NCBI GenBank assembly: GCA_003220435.1
Contig: QHSL01000009.1
Coordinates: 1 to 38,737, forward strand
Direction: 5' to 3'
From: Candidatus Rokuibacteriota bacterium
Lineage (GTDB): Bacteria; Methylomirabilota; Methylomirabilia; Rokubacteriales; CSP1-6
Length of the DNA: 38,737 nucleotides
The first letter of the stretch is position 1; each line of letters opens with the position of its first letter. The translations under genes were made by a program, and so were the position numbers. Positions 1 through 10,643 of the stretch are shown here, piece after piece. The notes below the pieces were generated by a model. The model worked only from the letters and a program-made list of their open reading frames with translations. It did not search any database and was not told the origin of the DNA.

Positions 1-2
1 AG

Positions 3-677
3 GCCGCGCTGCAGGGCATGGTCGGCGTCTGCTTCACCGGCGCCGGGCTGAGCGTGGTGCCCACGTTCGCGGCGAAGCCGCTGCTCGGCACCAACCCGAT
101 CGCGCTCGCCGCGCCGGCGCGCCACGAGGCGCCGATGCTCTTCGACGCCGCGACCTCCGCGATCGCCGGCAACAAGATCCGGCTCGCCATGCGCGTGGCC
201 TCGCCGCTGCTGCCCGGGTGGGTCACCGACAAGGACGGCATCCCCATCATGGAGGAGAAGCCCGTCTTCGATCGCGACGAGTTCTACCAGGCGCCGCTCG
301 GCGGCACGCGCGAGCAGGGCTCCCACAAGGGCTACGGCTTCGCGCTCATGGCCGAGGTCCTGTCCACGATGCTCGCCGGCGCGCTCCCCACGATGCTGGC
401 CCCCGGCAGCGGCTCCAAGAACCACTTCGCCGCGTACAGCATCGAGGCCTTCACCGACGTCGAGAAGTTCAAGGACACGATGGACCAGATGCTCAAGACG
501 CTCAGGACCGCGCAGCCCGCGCCGGGCCAGGAACGGGTCCTCTATCCCGGCTTGTCGGAGGCCGAGGAGACCGAGCATCGACGGGCCAACGGGATCCCGC
601 TGCACAAAGAGGTGATCCAATGGTTCGGCCAGTGCACGGGCGAGATGGGCCTGGCGCCGTTGGCCGTGGCGCGCTGA
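3..677 (+). CDS. Malate/L-lactate dehydrogenase family protein, 5'-truncated by window edge
   Basis: The reading frame is open from the first bases of the window, so the N-terminus lies outside; 224 residues are visible. The motif GTNPIALAAPA and the later stretch GSHKGYGFALMAEVLS are typical of the Ldh_2 family of NAD(P)-dependent 2-hydroxyacid dehydrogenases (malate, L-lactate, ureidoglycolate and related substrates), which are cytoplasmic and unrelated to classical Rossmann-fold LDH. Family members are about 330-360 residues, so roughly a third is missing to the left. The C-terminus looks complete and ends in TGA at 675-677. The substrate cannot be told from the visible part. No partner gene lies downstream on this strand; a block of gene remnants follows at once. 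Confidence 0.85.
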   Translation, partial: AALQGMVGVCFTGAGLSVVPTFAAKPLLGTNPIALAAPARHEAPMLFDAATSAIAGNKIRLAMRVASPLLPGWVTDKDGIPIMEEKPVFDRDEFYQAPLGGTREQGSHKGYGFALMAEVLSTMLAGALPTMLAPGSGSKNHFAAYSIEAFTDVEKFKDTMDQMLKTLRTAQPAPGQERVLYPGLSEAEETEHRRANGIPLHKEVIQWFGQCTGEMGLAPLAVAR

Positions 678-694
678 CCACGCGCCGGCGCGGT

Positions 695-811
695 CATTCC
701 GTCGCGCCGCGCTGCCGCAGCAGCTCGGCGATCCGCGGCTGGGCGCAATAGACGGCCCAGCCGAGCACGGTCGCGTCGTATTTGTCGTCGCGGATGTCGG
801 GGTCGGCGCCG
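695..811 (-). pseudogene. Ankyrin-repeat protein remnant (C-terminal end only)
   Basis: The minus strand reads GADPDIRDDKYDATVLGWA, then AVYCAQPRIAELLRQRGATE and a TGA at 695-697. This is the pattern of one ankyrin repeat (DxYGATPLGWA...VAELLRxRGA) plus a protein end. Just upstream (right side) the frame meets a stop and the DNA instead codes for a hydrolase on the other strand. What remains is therefore a 3' gene end without a start. No ribosome binding site is seen. The call rests on motif resemblance only. Confidence 0.5.
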
Positions 812-1126
812 GCCGTCGCCGTCAATCAAGCCGGCGGCGCGCTGACGTGGAACGGCGACCCGGCCGTGCGCACCGCGCTCGCCGCCGCCGCCGAAAAGTC
901 CATGACCCCGACGCTCCTGCGGGTGGCCGAGAACGACCGCACGACCGACTCCATCACGACGGTGGGGGAGATCCTCAAGAAGCGCGGCGTGGCGCACCGG
1001 ATGGTGATCTACCCGCTGTTCGAGGCCGCGCAGCAGCGGCAGTCGTTCGCGACGGGCGCGCCCGGCCACATGGTGTTCACCGAGCGCGGCATGAGCGTGT
1101 GGTGCCGCTCGCCATCCCACGATTAG
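812..1126 (+). pseudogene. Dienelactone hydrolase-like alpha/beta hydrolase remnant (C-terminal end only)
   Basis: From about 812 the plus strand codes for a C-terminal alpha/beta-hydrolase piece: VNQAGGALTW, then a core strand TPTLLRVAENDRTTDS that carries the catalytic-Asp turn (END), and a late GAPGHMVF that could hold the catalytic His. Dienelactone-hydrolase-like proteins are about 230-300 residues; only about 100 are left and the GxSxG nucleophile elbow is missing. A possible start at 782 would only join antisense ankyrin sequence to this piece. The frame ends with TAG at 1124-1126, overlapping the signal peptidase remnant on the other strand. Confidence 0.55.
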
Positions 1127-1246
1127 TAGATCGCCGAGGCCTTGCCCTTGATCTTCTCCCGCTTCACGAAGCCCCAGTTGCGGCTGTCCTGGGAGTTGTC
1201 ACGGTAGTCACCCATCACGAAGTAGGAGTCTGGCGGCACCATCGTG
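1123..1246 (-). pseudogene. Signal peptidase I remnant (C-terminal end only)
   Basis: Reading the minus strand gives VPPDSYFVMGDYRDNSQDSR followed by NWGFVKREKIKGKASAIY and TAA. This is box E of type I signal peptidase (GDNRDNSxDSRxWG), which carries the Asp/Ser residues near the active site and always lies near the C-terminus. The membrane anchors, the catalytic Ser box B and the Lys box D are absent: only about 40 of the usual 200-plus residues remain. It overlaps the end of the hydrolase remnant by a few bases. A working lepB must exist elsewhere in the genome. Confidence 0.7.
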
Positions 1247-1323
1247 GGATCACACCGAAGTGGGCGGCGCCCGGTTGTACGAGAGACAGAAGGAAGGCGA
1301 CGGCACGCCGGCCGCGACCGGAG

Positions 1324-2058
1324 CTAGACATCGACGATCTTCCCGTCCTCCGCCGTCTCCTCCGACACGTCGCCGCGGTGGGCGAGCATTTCGGGGCCCA
1401 TGTGGGTGAGGATCACCCGCCGGGCGCCAATGCGGGCCAGCCGCGCTTTCAGCGTCGCGTAATCGAGATGGTATTTGATCCTTTTTTCGAAGAACAGCGC
1501 CTCGGCGATCAGCAGATCGGCGTCGCGGCCGACGGCGACCAAAGTCTCCGTCCACTCGGTGTCGCCGGTGTAGGCGAGCACCTTGCCGTCGCAGGCGAAG
1601 CGCAGCGCGAAGGGCGGCGCGCCGCAGAGATGCTCGACCGCATAGGGGGTGACGGTCACGCCGTTGATCGTCGCGCTTTGTCCGGGCGCGAGCTCGCGCA
1701 CCTCGGTGGCGAACTTCCGCTCGACCTTCGACGATCCCGGGAAGAACACCTCCATGGCCTGAGTGAGACGCTCGCGGAGTCCCGGCGGGCCGACCAGGGT
1801 CAGCGGCGCGGTTCGCCGGCTATAGAATTGTCCGTCCAGGATCATGAAAGGAAGGCCGCCGAAATGATCGCCGTGGAGATGCGAAACGAAGACCGTGCCG
1901 ACGCGGTTGGGATCGACGCCAAACCGACGCATCGCGATCATGCTCGACGCGCCGCACTCCACGAGGAACATGCCCGCGGTCGCCTCGACGAGAAAGCAGG
2001 CGTTGAACCGTCCACCGCTGCCGAAGGCGTCGCCGCTTCCGAGGAACCGGAGCCTCAT
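1324..2058 (-). CDS. MBL-fold metallohydrolase, RNase Z/phosphodiesterase-like
   Basis: A complete 244-residue metallo-beta-lactamase-fold protein. The metal motif SHLHGDHFGG gives His60, His62, Asp64 and His65; later ligands are probably the His in VEHLCG, the Asp in YTGDTEW and the His in ILTHMGPE. The start (LRFLGSGDAFGSGGR) and overall spacing match the RNase Z/ElaC-like and cyclic-phosphodiesterase branch rather than glyoxalase II. It lacks the long flexible arm of true tRNA-processing RNase Z, so a small-molecule phosphodiester or lactone hydrolase is as likely. It is divergent from the binding protein at 2092, with 33 bp between the starts. The exact substrate is unknown. Confidence 0.85.
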   Translation of the reverse strand: MRLRFLGSGDAFGSGGRFNACFLVEATAGMFLVECGASSMIAMRRFGVDPNRVGTVFVSHLHGDHFGGLPFMILDGQFYSRRTAPLTLVGPPGLRERLTQAMEVFFPGSSKVERKFATEVRELAPGQSATINGVTVTPYAVEHLCGAPPFALRFACDGKVLAYTGDTEWTETLVAVGRDADLLIAEALFFEKRIKYHLDYATLKARLARIGARRVILTHMGPEMLAHRGDVSEETAEDGKIVDV

Positions 2059-2091
2059 GGGCGCGTCGATCGTCCGCGCACGAGGTCGACG

Positions 2092-2886
2092 ATGCTCAGG
2101 CTCGGTGTGGCGCTGATCGGCGTGCTCGTGCTAACGTCGATCGCCATGGCAGCCGAAATGACTCCCGCGATCCGCGCCGAGCTGGCGCCGTCGGGCAAGC
2201 TCCGCGTCGGTCTCAACCATGGGAATTTCTTGCTCGTCACGCCGGGCTCCTCGGCGACCGACCCCCGCGGCGTCGCGCCGGACGTGGCCCGAGAGCTCGG
2301 CCGGCGCGTCGGCGTGCCGGTGGAGTTCATCCGCTTCGACTCCGCCGGCAAGCTGGGCGACGGCGTGAAGACCGGCGCCTGGGACGTGGCGTTCCTCGGG
2401 GCCGAGCCGCAGCGCGCCGCCGAGATCGCCTTCACCGCCGCTTACCTCGAGATCCCGTCGACGTACCTGGTTCCGGCCGGGTCGCCGATCCGCACGGTCG
2501 GCGATGTGGACCGCGAGGGCGTGCGCATCGCGGTGGCTGAGCAGTCCGCCTATGGTCTCTACCTGAGCCGCACCATCAAGCACGCGCGGCTGGTGCTCAC
2601 CCAGGGCGTCGACGCGTCGTTCGACGTGTTCGTCGCCCAGAAGCTGGAAGCGCTGGCCGGGCTCAAGCCGCGGCTCCTCACCGACGTCCAGAAGCTTCCG
2701 GGATCGCGTCTGCTCGACGGCCAGTTCACAGCGGTTCAGCAGGCGATCGGCACGCCGAAGGCCCGCGGCGCCGGCGCGGCGTTCCTGCGCGCGTTCGTCG
2801 AGGAGGTGAAGGCGTCGGGCCTCGTGGCCGAGGCCATCTCGCGGAACGGCTCCGAGGGCGTGTCGGTCGCCCCGCCCGCCCCCTAG
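2092..2886 (+). CDS. Periplasmic substrate-binding protein (SBP_bac_3-like)
   Basis: A 264-residue protein with an N-terminal signal peptide (hydrophobic core LGVALIGVLVLTSIAMAAE, likely cleavage after AMA). The mature part has the lobe pattern of type 2 periplasmic binding proteins: KLRVGLN near the start, GVAPDVARELGRRVGVPVEF, GAWDVAFLGAEPQRA, and a hinge-like FTAAYLEIPSTYLV. These proteins pick up amino acids or other small polar ligands for ABC importers or sensors. No permease or ATPase gene adjoins it, so it is an orphan binder here. The open frame extends far upstream antisense to the MBL gene; ATG 2092 is chosen because it begins the signal peptide. Confidence 0.8.
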   Translation: MLRLGVALIGVLVLTSIAMAAEMTPAIRAELAPSGKLRVGLNHGNFLLVTPGSSATDPRGVAPDVARELGRRVGVPVEFIRFDSAGKLGDGVKTGAWDVAFLGAEPQRAAEIAFTAAYLEIPSTYLVPAGSPIRTVGDVDREGVRIAVAEQSAYGLYLSRTIKHARLVLTQGVDASFDVFVAQKLEALAGLKPRLLTDVQKLPGSRLLDGQFTAVQQAIGTPKARGAGAAFLRAFVEEVKASGLVAEAISRNGSEGVSVAPPAP

Positions 2887-2891
2887 CACGC

Positions 2892-3857
2892 TCAGGCCAC
2901 GTCGCGCTGGCGCGCGGCGTTGTAGTTGGCGTCGTACCACCAGTCCAGATATTCCGCGTAGGTGATCGGCGCGTACCGCGGCGGGTTCCCCGGCCCCTGG
3001 CAGGTCGGCAGGCAGGCGATCACGGTGTCGAGGTGCGGCCCCATGAAGTACGGGATCGCGTAGCGCGGACGGCCGACCGGGGGCAGGGCGCGGTGCGCCG
3101 TGGACTTGAACCGGTGGTTCGTCCACCGGTGCATCATGTCCCCCGAGTTCACCGCGAACGACCCCGGCACGTAGGGCACGTCCACCCACGCGCCGTCCGG
3201 CATCCGCACCTGGAGCCCGGGCACCTCGCTCTGGGCGAGGAAGGTCATGAAGTTCGCGTCCGTGTGCGGGGCGATCCCGAACTGGTTCAGCTCGGCGGCG
3301 ACCGGCGGATAGTGGGTGAGCCGGAAGCTGAACTGACTCTCGGCGAACGCGCCGTCGAAGGTGTCGGGCGGCAGATCGAGCGCCGTTGCGCAGAGCGGGA
3401 GAAGCTTCCGGCCCAGCGTGTCGACCGCGTCGGTATAGGCCAGCACCGTCTCGCGAAATCCCGGCAGGCTCTCCGGCCACCGATTGGGCCCCGCGAAGCG
3501 CCGGCCCGCGCGCGCCAGCGGGTCGTCCGGCCCGCGCTCGCGCTTCACGAAGAACGCCTCGTTGAGATCCGGCTTGTCGTTGGCGTTGACGTCCGACGTC
3601 CACACCGCGTAGCGCCCGAGCATCATGTAGCCGTTGTTGTGCTCGTTCATGCGCAGGGCGAGCTTAGCGTCCATGGGCTGGGCGTGGAAGCGACGGGCCT
3701 CGGCGAAGGCGCGGTCGATCAGCGCCTGGGCAATGCCGTGGTTCACGACGACGAAGAAGCCGACGTCCTGGAGGGCGCGGCCCAGCTCGGCGGCCGTCGC
3801 GGTGAACGCGCGCGGCTCCCCCGCCAGGAACGGTTCGAGGTCGATTACCGGAATCAT
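2892..3857 (-). CDS. 2-oxoglutarate/Fe(II)-dependent dioxygenase, isopenicillin N synthase-like
   Basis: 321 residues starting at MIPVIDLEPF; a longer frame from 3905 exists but homologues start here and GAGGGCGGG sits just upstream. The N-terminal DIOX_N part contains VGFFVVVNHGI. The C-terminal jelly-roll carries the iron triad His198 and Asp200 (PHTDAN) and His255 (STAHR), with RPRYAIPYF supplying the Arg that would bind the 2-oxoglutarate carboxylate. The family hydroxylates, desaturates or cyclises small molecules in the cytoplasm; the substrate is not evident. A promoter-like TTGACC (3907-3912, minus strand) with TATTTG at 3883-3888 lies upstream. Confidence 0.9.
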   Translation of the reverse strand: MIPVIDLEPFLAGEPRAFTATAAELGRALQDVGFFVVVNHGIAQALIDRAFAEARRFHAQPMDAKLALRMNEHNNGYMMLGRYAVWTSDVNANDKPDLNEAFFVKRERGPDDPLARAGRRFAGPNRWPESLPGFRETVLAYTDAVDTLGRKLLPLCATALDLPPDTFDGAFAESQFSFRLTHYPPVAAELNQFGIAPHTDANFMTFLAQSEVPGLQVRMPDGAWVDVPYVPGSFAVNSGDMMHRWTNHRFKSTAHRALPPVGRPRYAIPYFMGPHLDTVIACLPTCQGPGNPPRYAPITYAEYLDWWYDANYNAARQRDVA

Positions 3858-3882
3858 GACGTGACCCGCCCTCGGCTTCCAG

Positions 3883-3912
3883 CAAATAGCACCTCGAGGC
3901 GACACCGGTCAA
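3883..3912 (-). promoter_or_regulatory. Predicted promoter of the 2OG dioxygenase gene
   Basis: On the minus strand TTGACC (3907-3912) is followed by an 18-nt spacer and TATTTG (3883-3888), or 17 nt and CTATTT. Transcription from here would give a short leader that includes the GAGGGCGGG ribosome site before ATG 3857. This is sequence resemblance to sigma-70-type promoters only. Confidence 0.4.
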
Positions 3913-3934
3913 CTGCGGGGGAGTAGATTGAGGT

Positions 3935-5155
3935 ATGATCACCCGAATGTTTTCCCGCTTCCTGACCCTCGGCGTCGTCGCTCTCGCCCTCGGGCTGAGC
4001 GGCTGCTCGGGGGGCGGCACGGCCGGCGCCCAGGAGCCGAAGGGTCACGCTCCCGCCGCGGCGCCGCGCGAGGTGAAGGTGATGCCCGCCGCGGAGCGGA
4101 CGGTCGCGCGCACGGTGTCGGCGACCGGGACGCTCGCCGCCGACGAGCAGGTTGTGCTCGGCACCAAGGTCGCCGGTCGACTCGCCGAGATCACCGTGGA
4201 TCTCGGCACCCGCGTGAAGCGGGGCCAGGTGGTCGGCAAGCTCGACCAGAGCGACTTCAAGTTGCGGGTGGAGCAATCCGAGGCCTCGCTGCAGCAGGCG
4301 CGCGTGCGGCTCGGCCTCGCGCCCACCGGCTCCGACGAGCACGTCGATCCCGAGAAGACCGCGATCGTGCGCCAGGCCCGGGCGATGCTCGAGGACGCGC
4401 GGCTCATCCGTGACCGGAGCGTCAAGCTCATGGAGATGGAGCTGATCGCGCGCGCGCAGCTCGACTCCGTCGAGGCGAGCTTGCAGGTCGCCGAGGGCCG
4501 CTACCAGGACGCGCTCGAGGAAGTGCGCAACCGACAGGCGATCATCGCGCAGCGCCGCTCCGAGCTCGAGCTGGCTCGTCAGCAGCTGGCCGACACCGTG
4601 ATCTACTCGCCGCTCGACGGCGCCGTGAGCTTGAAGCAGGCGTCGGTCGGGGAGTATCTGCCCGCCGGAGCGCCGATCGCAACGCTGGTGCGCGTGCACC
4701 CGCTCCGCCTGCGCGTGCCCGTCCCCGAGCGCGAGGGCGCCGGTGTGCGGGCCGGGCACGCGGTCACGCTGACCGTCGAGGGCGATCCGACCGTGTACCG
4801 CGGGCGTGTCGTGCGACTCTCGCCGATCGTCCAGGAGCAGAACCGCACGCTGATGGTGGAAGCGGAGGTGCCGAACGAGCGAGGGTTCCTCCGGCCCGGC
4901 TCCTTCGCGCGGGTCGACATCATGACCGAGGTCAGCCAGCCCGTGGTGACCGTCCCGGCGAGCGCCGTCATCGTGTTCGCGGGCGTCGAGAAGGTGCTGG
5001 TGGTTCGCGCGGGCAAGACGGCCGAGGTCCGCATAACGACCGGGCGGCGCCTCGGCGAGGACGTCGAGATCGTCGACGGCCTCAAGCGCGGGGAGCCCGT
5101 GGTGACCCGCCCCGGCAACCTCACCGGCGGCCAGCCCGTCAAGGTCGCGCCCTAG
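3935..5155 (+). CDS. RND efflux periplasmic adaptor subunit (membrane fusion lipoprotein)
   Basis: 406 residues. The N-terminus is a lipoprotein signal with lipobox LGLSGC, so the mature protein is probably lipid-anchored through Cys24. Then follow the split lipoyl/biotinyl half (VLGTKVAGRLAEITVDLGTR), a long Gln/Glu/Arg-rich helical hairpin (about residues 105-215), the second lipoyl half (YSPLDGAVSLKQASVGEYL), a beta-barrel domain and a membrane-proximal domain (LKRGEPVVTRPGNL). Adaptors link the inner-membrane pump to an outer-membrane channel. The pump gene starts 6 bp downstream; no TolC-like gene lies in the window. A TAGATT box sits 5 nt before ATG 3935; a second in-frame ATG at 3947 is possible. 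Confidence 0.92.
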   Translation: MITRMFSRFLTLGVVALALGLSGCSGGGTAGAQEPKGHAPAAAPREVKVMPAAERTVARTVSATGTLAADEQVVLGTKVAGRLAEITVDLGTRVKRGQVVGKLDQSDFKLRVEQSEASLQQARVRLGLAPTGSDEHVDPEKTAIVRQARAMLEDARLIRDRSVKLMEMELIARAQLDSVEASLQVAEGRYQDALEEVRNRQAIIAQRRSELELARQQLADTVIYSPLDGAVSLKQASVGEYLPAGAPIATLVRVHPLRLRVPVPEREGAGVRAGHAVTLTVEGDPTVYRGRVVRLSPIVQEQNRTLMVEAEVPNERGFLRPGSFARVDIMTEVSQPVVTVPASAVIVFAGVEKVLVVRAGKTAEVRITTGRRLGEDVEIVDGLKRGEPVVTRPGNLTGGQPVKVAP

Positions 5156-5161
5156 GCCACC

Positions 5162-8491
<3,330 letters not shown>

Positions 8492-8543
8492 GCGTCGCCT
8501 CAGTCATTTCACGAGCCGCCGCGTCCGGTGTTTCAGAGCTAAG

Positions 8544-8900
8544 CTGGATCAGGATGGTCTCACGCCCGTCCCCGAGGTGAAGAGGTTCGGCTACGGCAAG
8601 CCGCTCGCCGTGCCGCCGCTCGACGAGGCGTGGGCGTGGTGGCGCGCGGTTACCAGGGCCGCCGATCCGTACCTCGACAGCGTCGCCGGCGTCCGACTCA
8701 CGCGCCGCTGGAAGCGCGAGTGCTCACGGGAGACGCCGGGCACGAAGCTCCACCGCACGACCTACCACTACTGGTTTCACCTCGGCGAATCGCAGGGTGT
8801 GCGGCAGATGCTCGGACACACGAAGCTTCCGGACTTCGTCGGCGGCTTCGGGAAGAGCCAGTACCGGCCCGAAGCCGCCGACGCGGCTACAGGGTCTTGA
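8544..8900 (+). pseudogene. DinB-like protein remnant (C-terminal part)
   Basis: The frame from about 8544 reads LTPVPEVKRFGYGKPLAVPP, and then has a helix with HRTTYHYWFHLGESQGVRQM followed by LGHTKLPDFVG. The H-x3-WFHxGE...RQxLGH pattern is like the last helix of DinB/YfiT-type four-helix metal-binding proteins. Members are about 150-180 residues; here 107-118 remain. Similarity seems to continue upstream of the only plausible start (GTG 8577), and no ribosome site is seen, so this looks like a gene that lost its 5' end. It could still be a short expressed protein from GTG 8577. Its end overlaps the convergent peroxiredoxin gene by 14 bp. Confidence 0.45.
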
Positions 8901-9321
8901 CGACCTCGGCCGGCCACGCGCGGGGGTCGACGCGCTGGTGCCACTCCTTGATCTTCCCGTCGCGATCGATCACGACGCCGACGCGCTGTGCGCCCTTCTG
9001 CGGGTCGACGTTGGCGCCGTAGGCGGTGCCGATCGTCCGGTCGGTGTCGCAGATCAGAGGGAAGTTGAAGTGGTTCTTGTCGGCGAATTTCTTGTTGTCG
9101 GTCGGGGTGTCGAAGGACACGCCCACGATCACCGCGTTTTTGCCCTCGTAGTCGTGCTTCAGGTCGCGGAACCCGCAACCCTCGGCGGTTCAGCCGCCGG
9201 TGTCGGCCTTGGGGAAGAACCAGAGCACGATGGTCTTCCCCTTGAAGTCCGAAAGCTTCACGGTCTGGCCGTTGTGATCGCGGCCCACGAAGTCGGGCGC
9301 CTTGTCGCCAGGATTGAGCAT
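8887..9321 (-). CDS. Selenocysteine-containing peroxiredoxin (BCP/AhpC-TSA family), UGA = Sec44
   Basis: Read through the in-frame TGA at 9190-9192, this is a complete 144-residue peroxiredoxin: KAPDFVGRDHNGQTVKLSDF, then VLWFFPKADTGG, Sec44, TAEGCGFRD, VIVGVSFDTPTDNKKFADK and a normal end. In bacterioferritin-comigratory-type peroxiredoxins this position is the peroxidatic Cys (DTPGCTxEACGFRD), and the Cys five residues later (Cys49 here) is the resolving one. Sequence on both sides of the TGA is conserved and in one frame, which argues against decay. ATG 9321 follows GGAGGG at a good distance. A SECIS-like hairpin lies just after the UGA. It reduces peroxides using thioredoxin-type donors. 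It is 16 bp downstream of the MFS gene, probably co-transcribed. Confidence 0.88.
9162..9192 (-). promoter_or_regulatory. Putative bacterial SECIS element of the selenoperoxiredoxin
   Basis: The UGA is complement 9190-9192. Seventeen nt later an 8-bp stem GGUUGCGG/CCGCGACC (9173-9180 with 9162-9169) closes a 3-nt loop, GUU (9170-9172). Bacterial SECIS elements are hairpins inside the gene with a small apical loop that starts with G, about 16-37 nt after the UGA; this fits. The stem includes one G-U pair. Confidence 0.7.
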
Positions 9322-9337
9322 GAGCCCTCCGTTGTCC

Positions 9338-10594
9338 TCAGTCCGTTGCCGAGGCGGTGGCGGCCCGCCAGATCCGCCGCGCGCCCTTGTCGATGTTGAG
9401 CGCCACGATCGAGGCGCCGACCAGGAAGCAGCACGCCACCACGAACGCGGCGCCGTAGCCGCCCGTCGTCTCGAACAGCACGCCGGCGAGCGACGATCCC
9501 AGCGCGGAGCCCGTCTGGTGCACCAGGAAGATCAGCCCGAAGACCGAGCTGACCGAGAAGCGTCCGTAGATGTCGGCGGTCAGCGCCGACGTCATCGAGC
9601 CGGTGCCCGCGAGCGTGATGCCGCCGGCCACCGCGACCACGAGGATCGCGGTCGGGTTGTCCCGGATCAGGAAGAGCCCGCTGAAGATCGCGACGCGGCC
9701 CGCGTAGATCGCGGCCAGCACGGGCCGCCGACCGAAGCGGTCGGAGAGCGCACCGAGCATCACCGTGAACCCGATGGCCGAGCCGCCGAGCACGCCCATC
9801 GTCCAGGACGCGAACATCGGCGTGTACCCGTGGTCGGTGAGCATCGGGATGCCGTGCGCGGAGAGCAGGCTCATCGAGAAGCCGCAGGTGAAGAACGAGC
9901 CGGCGAGCTGCCAGAACGCCAGCGTCTGCAGCGCCTCGGCTGCCGTGACCCGTTCGACCGGCGCGGTGACGGTGCCCGGCCTCGCGGTGCCGCCGTCCGG
10001 CAACAGCCCGACCGACTCCGGAGAGTCGCGGAGCACCCAGAGACAGAGCGGGAGCAGCACCACCAGCGTCGCGCCGGCGATCACGACGTACGTCATGCGC
10101 CATCCGGTGGTGAGGATGAGCCACGTCACCGCAGGCACCAGCAGGCTCATCCCGGTCATCGACGCGCTGCCGAGCACGGAGAGCGCGGTGCCGCGACGCT
10201 TGCTGAACCAACGCGCCACGACGCCGGAGGCGATCACGGGCCCGGTACCGGCGAGCCCGAGCGGTACGAGCACGCCGTAGACCGCCGCGAACTCCCAGAC
10301 GTTGCGCACCATCGACGTGAGCACGAGCGAGACCACCAGGAGCAGGGTGCCGAACGTCGTGACGGCGCGGACGCTGAAGCGGTCGAGCGCCATCCCCGCG
10401 ATCGGCATGAACACGCCGTAGAGGAACAGGCTCAGCGCGATCACCGCGGAGAAGCTCGCGCGGTCGAGGCCGAGATCGGCCACGATCGGCTTGAGGAACG
10501 GCCCGACCGCATGACGGACTCCCGTCGACATGAACGTCGTGACGGAGAAGGCCGCGACGACCCACCACCCGTAGAAGATCGATCGATTGGTCAT
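9338..10594 (-). CDS. Major facilitator superfamily transporter
   Basis: 418 residues with about 12 hydrophobic helices and a central hydrophilic loop (around PDGGTARPGTVTAPVERV). The start YGWWVVAAFSVTTFMSTGVR and the loop DRFSVRAVTTFG, repeated as SDRFGRRPVLA in the second half, are typical of MFS proteins related to oxalate/formate antiporters and monocarboxylate carriers. It probably moves an organic acid across the inner membrane, but the substrate cannot be read from sequence. The stop lies 16 bp before the selenoperoxiredoxin gene, so the two may share a transcript. A TATAGT box lies 9 nt before ATG 10594 and no ribosome site is seen. Confidence 0.88.
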   Translation of the reverse strand: MTNRSIFYGWWVVAAFSVTTFMSTGVRHAVGPFLKPIVADLGLDRASFSAVIALSLFLYGVFMPIAGMALDRFSVRAVTTFGTLLLVVSLVLTSMVRNVWEFAAVYGVLVPLGLAGTGPVIASGVVARWFSKRRGTALSVLGSASMTGMSLLVPAVTWLILTTGWRMTYVVIAGATLVVLLPLCLWVLRDSPESVGLLPDGGTARPGTVTAPVERVTAAEALQTLAFWQLAGSFFTCGFSMSLLSAHGIPMLTDHGYTPMFASWTMGVLGGSAIGFTVMLGALSDRFGRRPVLAAIYAGRVAIFSGLFLIRDNPTAILVVAVAGGITLAGTGSMTSALTADIYGRFSVSSVFGLIFLVHQTGSALGSSLAGVLFETTGGYGAAFVVACCFLVGASIVALNIDKGARRIWRAATASATD

Positions 10595-10603
10595 GTCGTG
10601 AGC

Positions 10604-10609
10604 ACTATA
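10604..10609 (-). promoter_or_regulatory. -10-like box close to the MFS start codon
   Basis: TATAGT on the minus strand ends 9 nt before ATG 10594. Transcription would begin within a few bases of the start codon, giving a very short or absent leader. No clear -35 is seen. Confidence 0.45.
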
Positions 10610-10643
10610 TCAGGGGCGACGCGCACGCGCTCCCGTCCCTCGC

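Noticed and set aside
1324-2058. True tRNA-processing RNase Z
   Set aside because: The HxHxDH core fits, but no clear exosite arm is seen, so a general MBL hydrolase call is safer.
847-2091. A long plus-strand frame leading into the binding-protein gene
   Set aside because: It is antisense to the MBL hydrolase and the gene tails; the protein has no fold-like pattern, and the signal peptide marks the true start at 2092.
9190-9192. TGA as a sequencing error or nonsense mutation in the peroxiredoxin
   Set aside because: It is exactly at the catalytic Cys column, both flanks stay in frame, a suitable hairpin follows, and a second gene shows the same arrangement.
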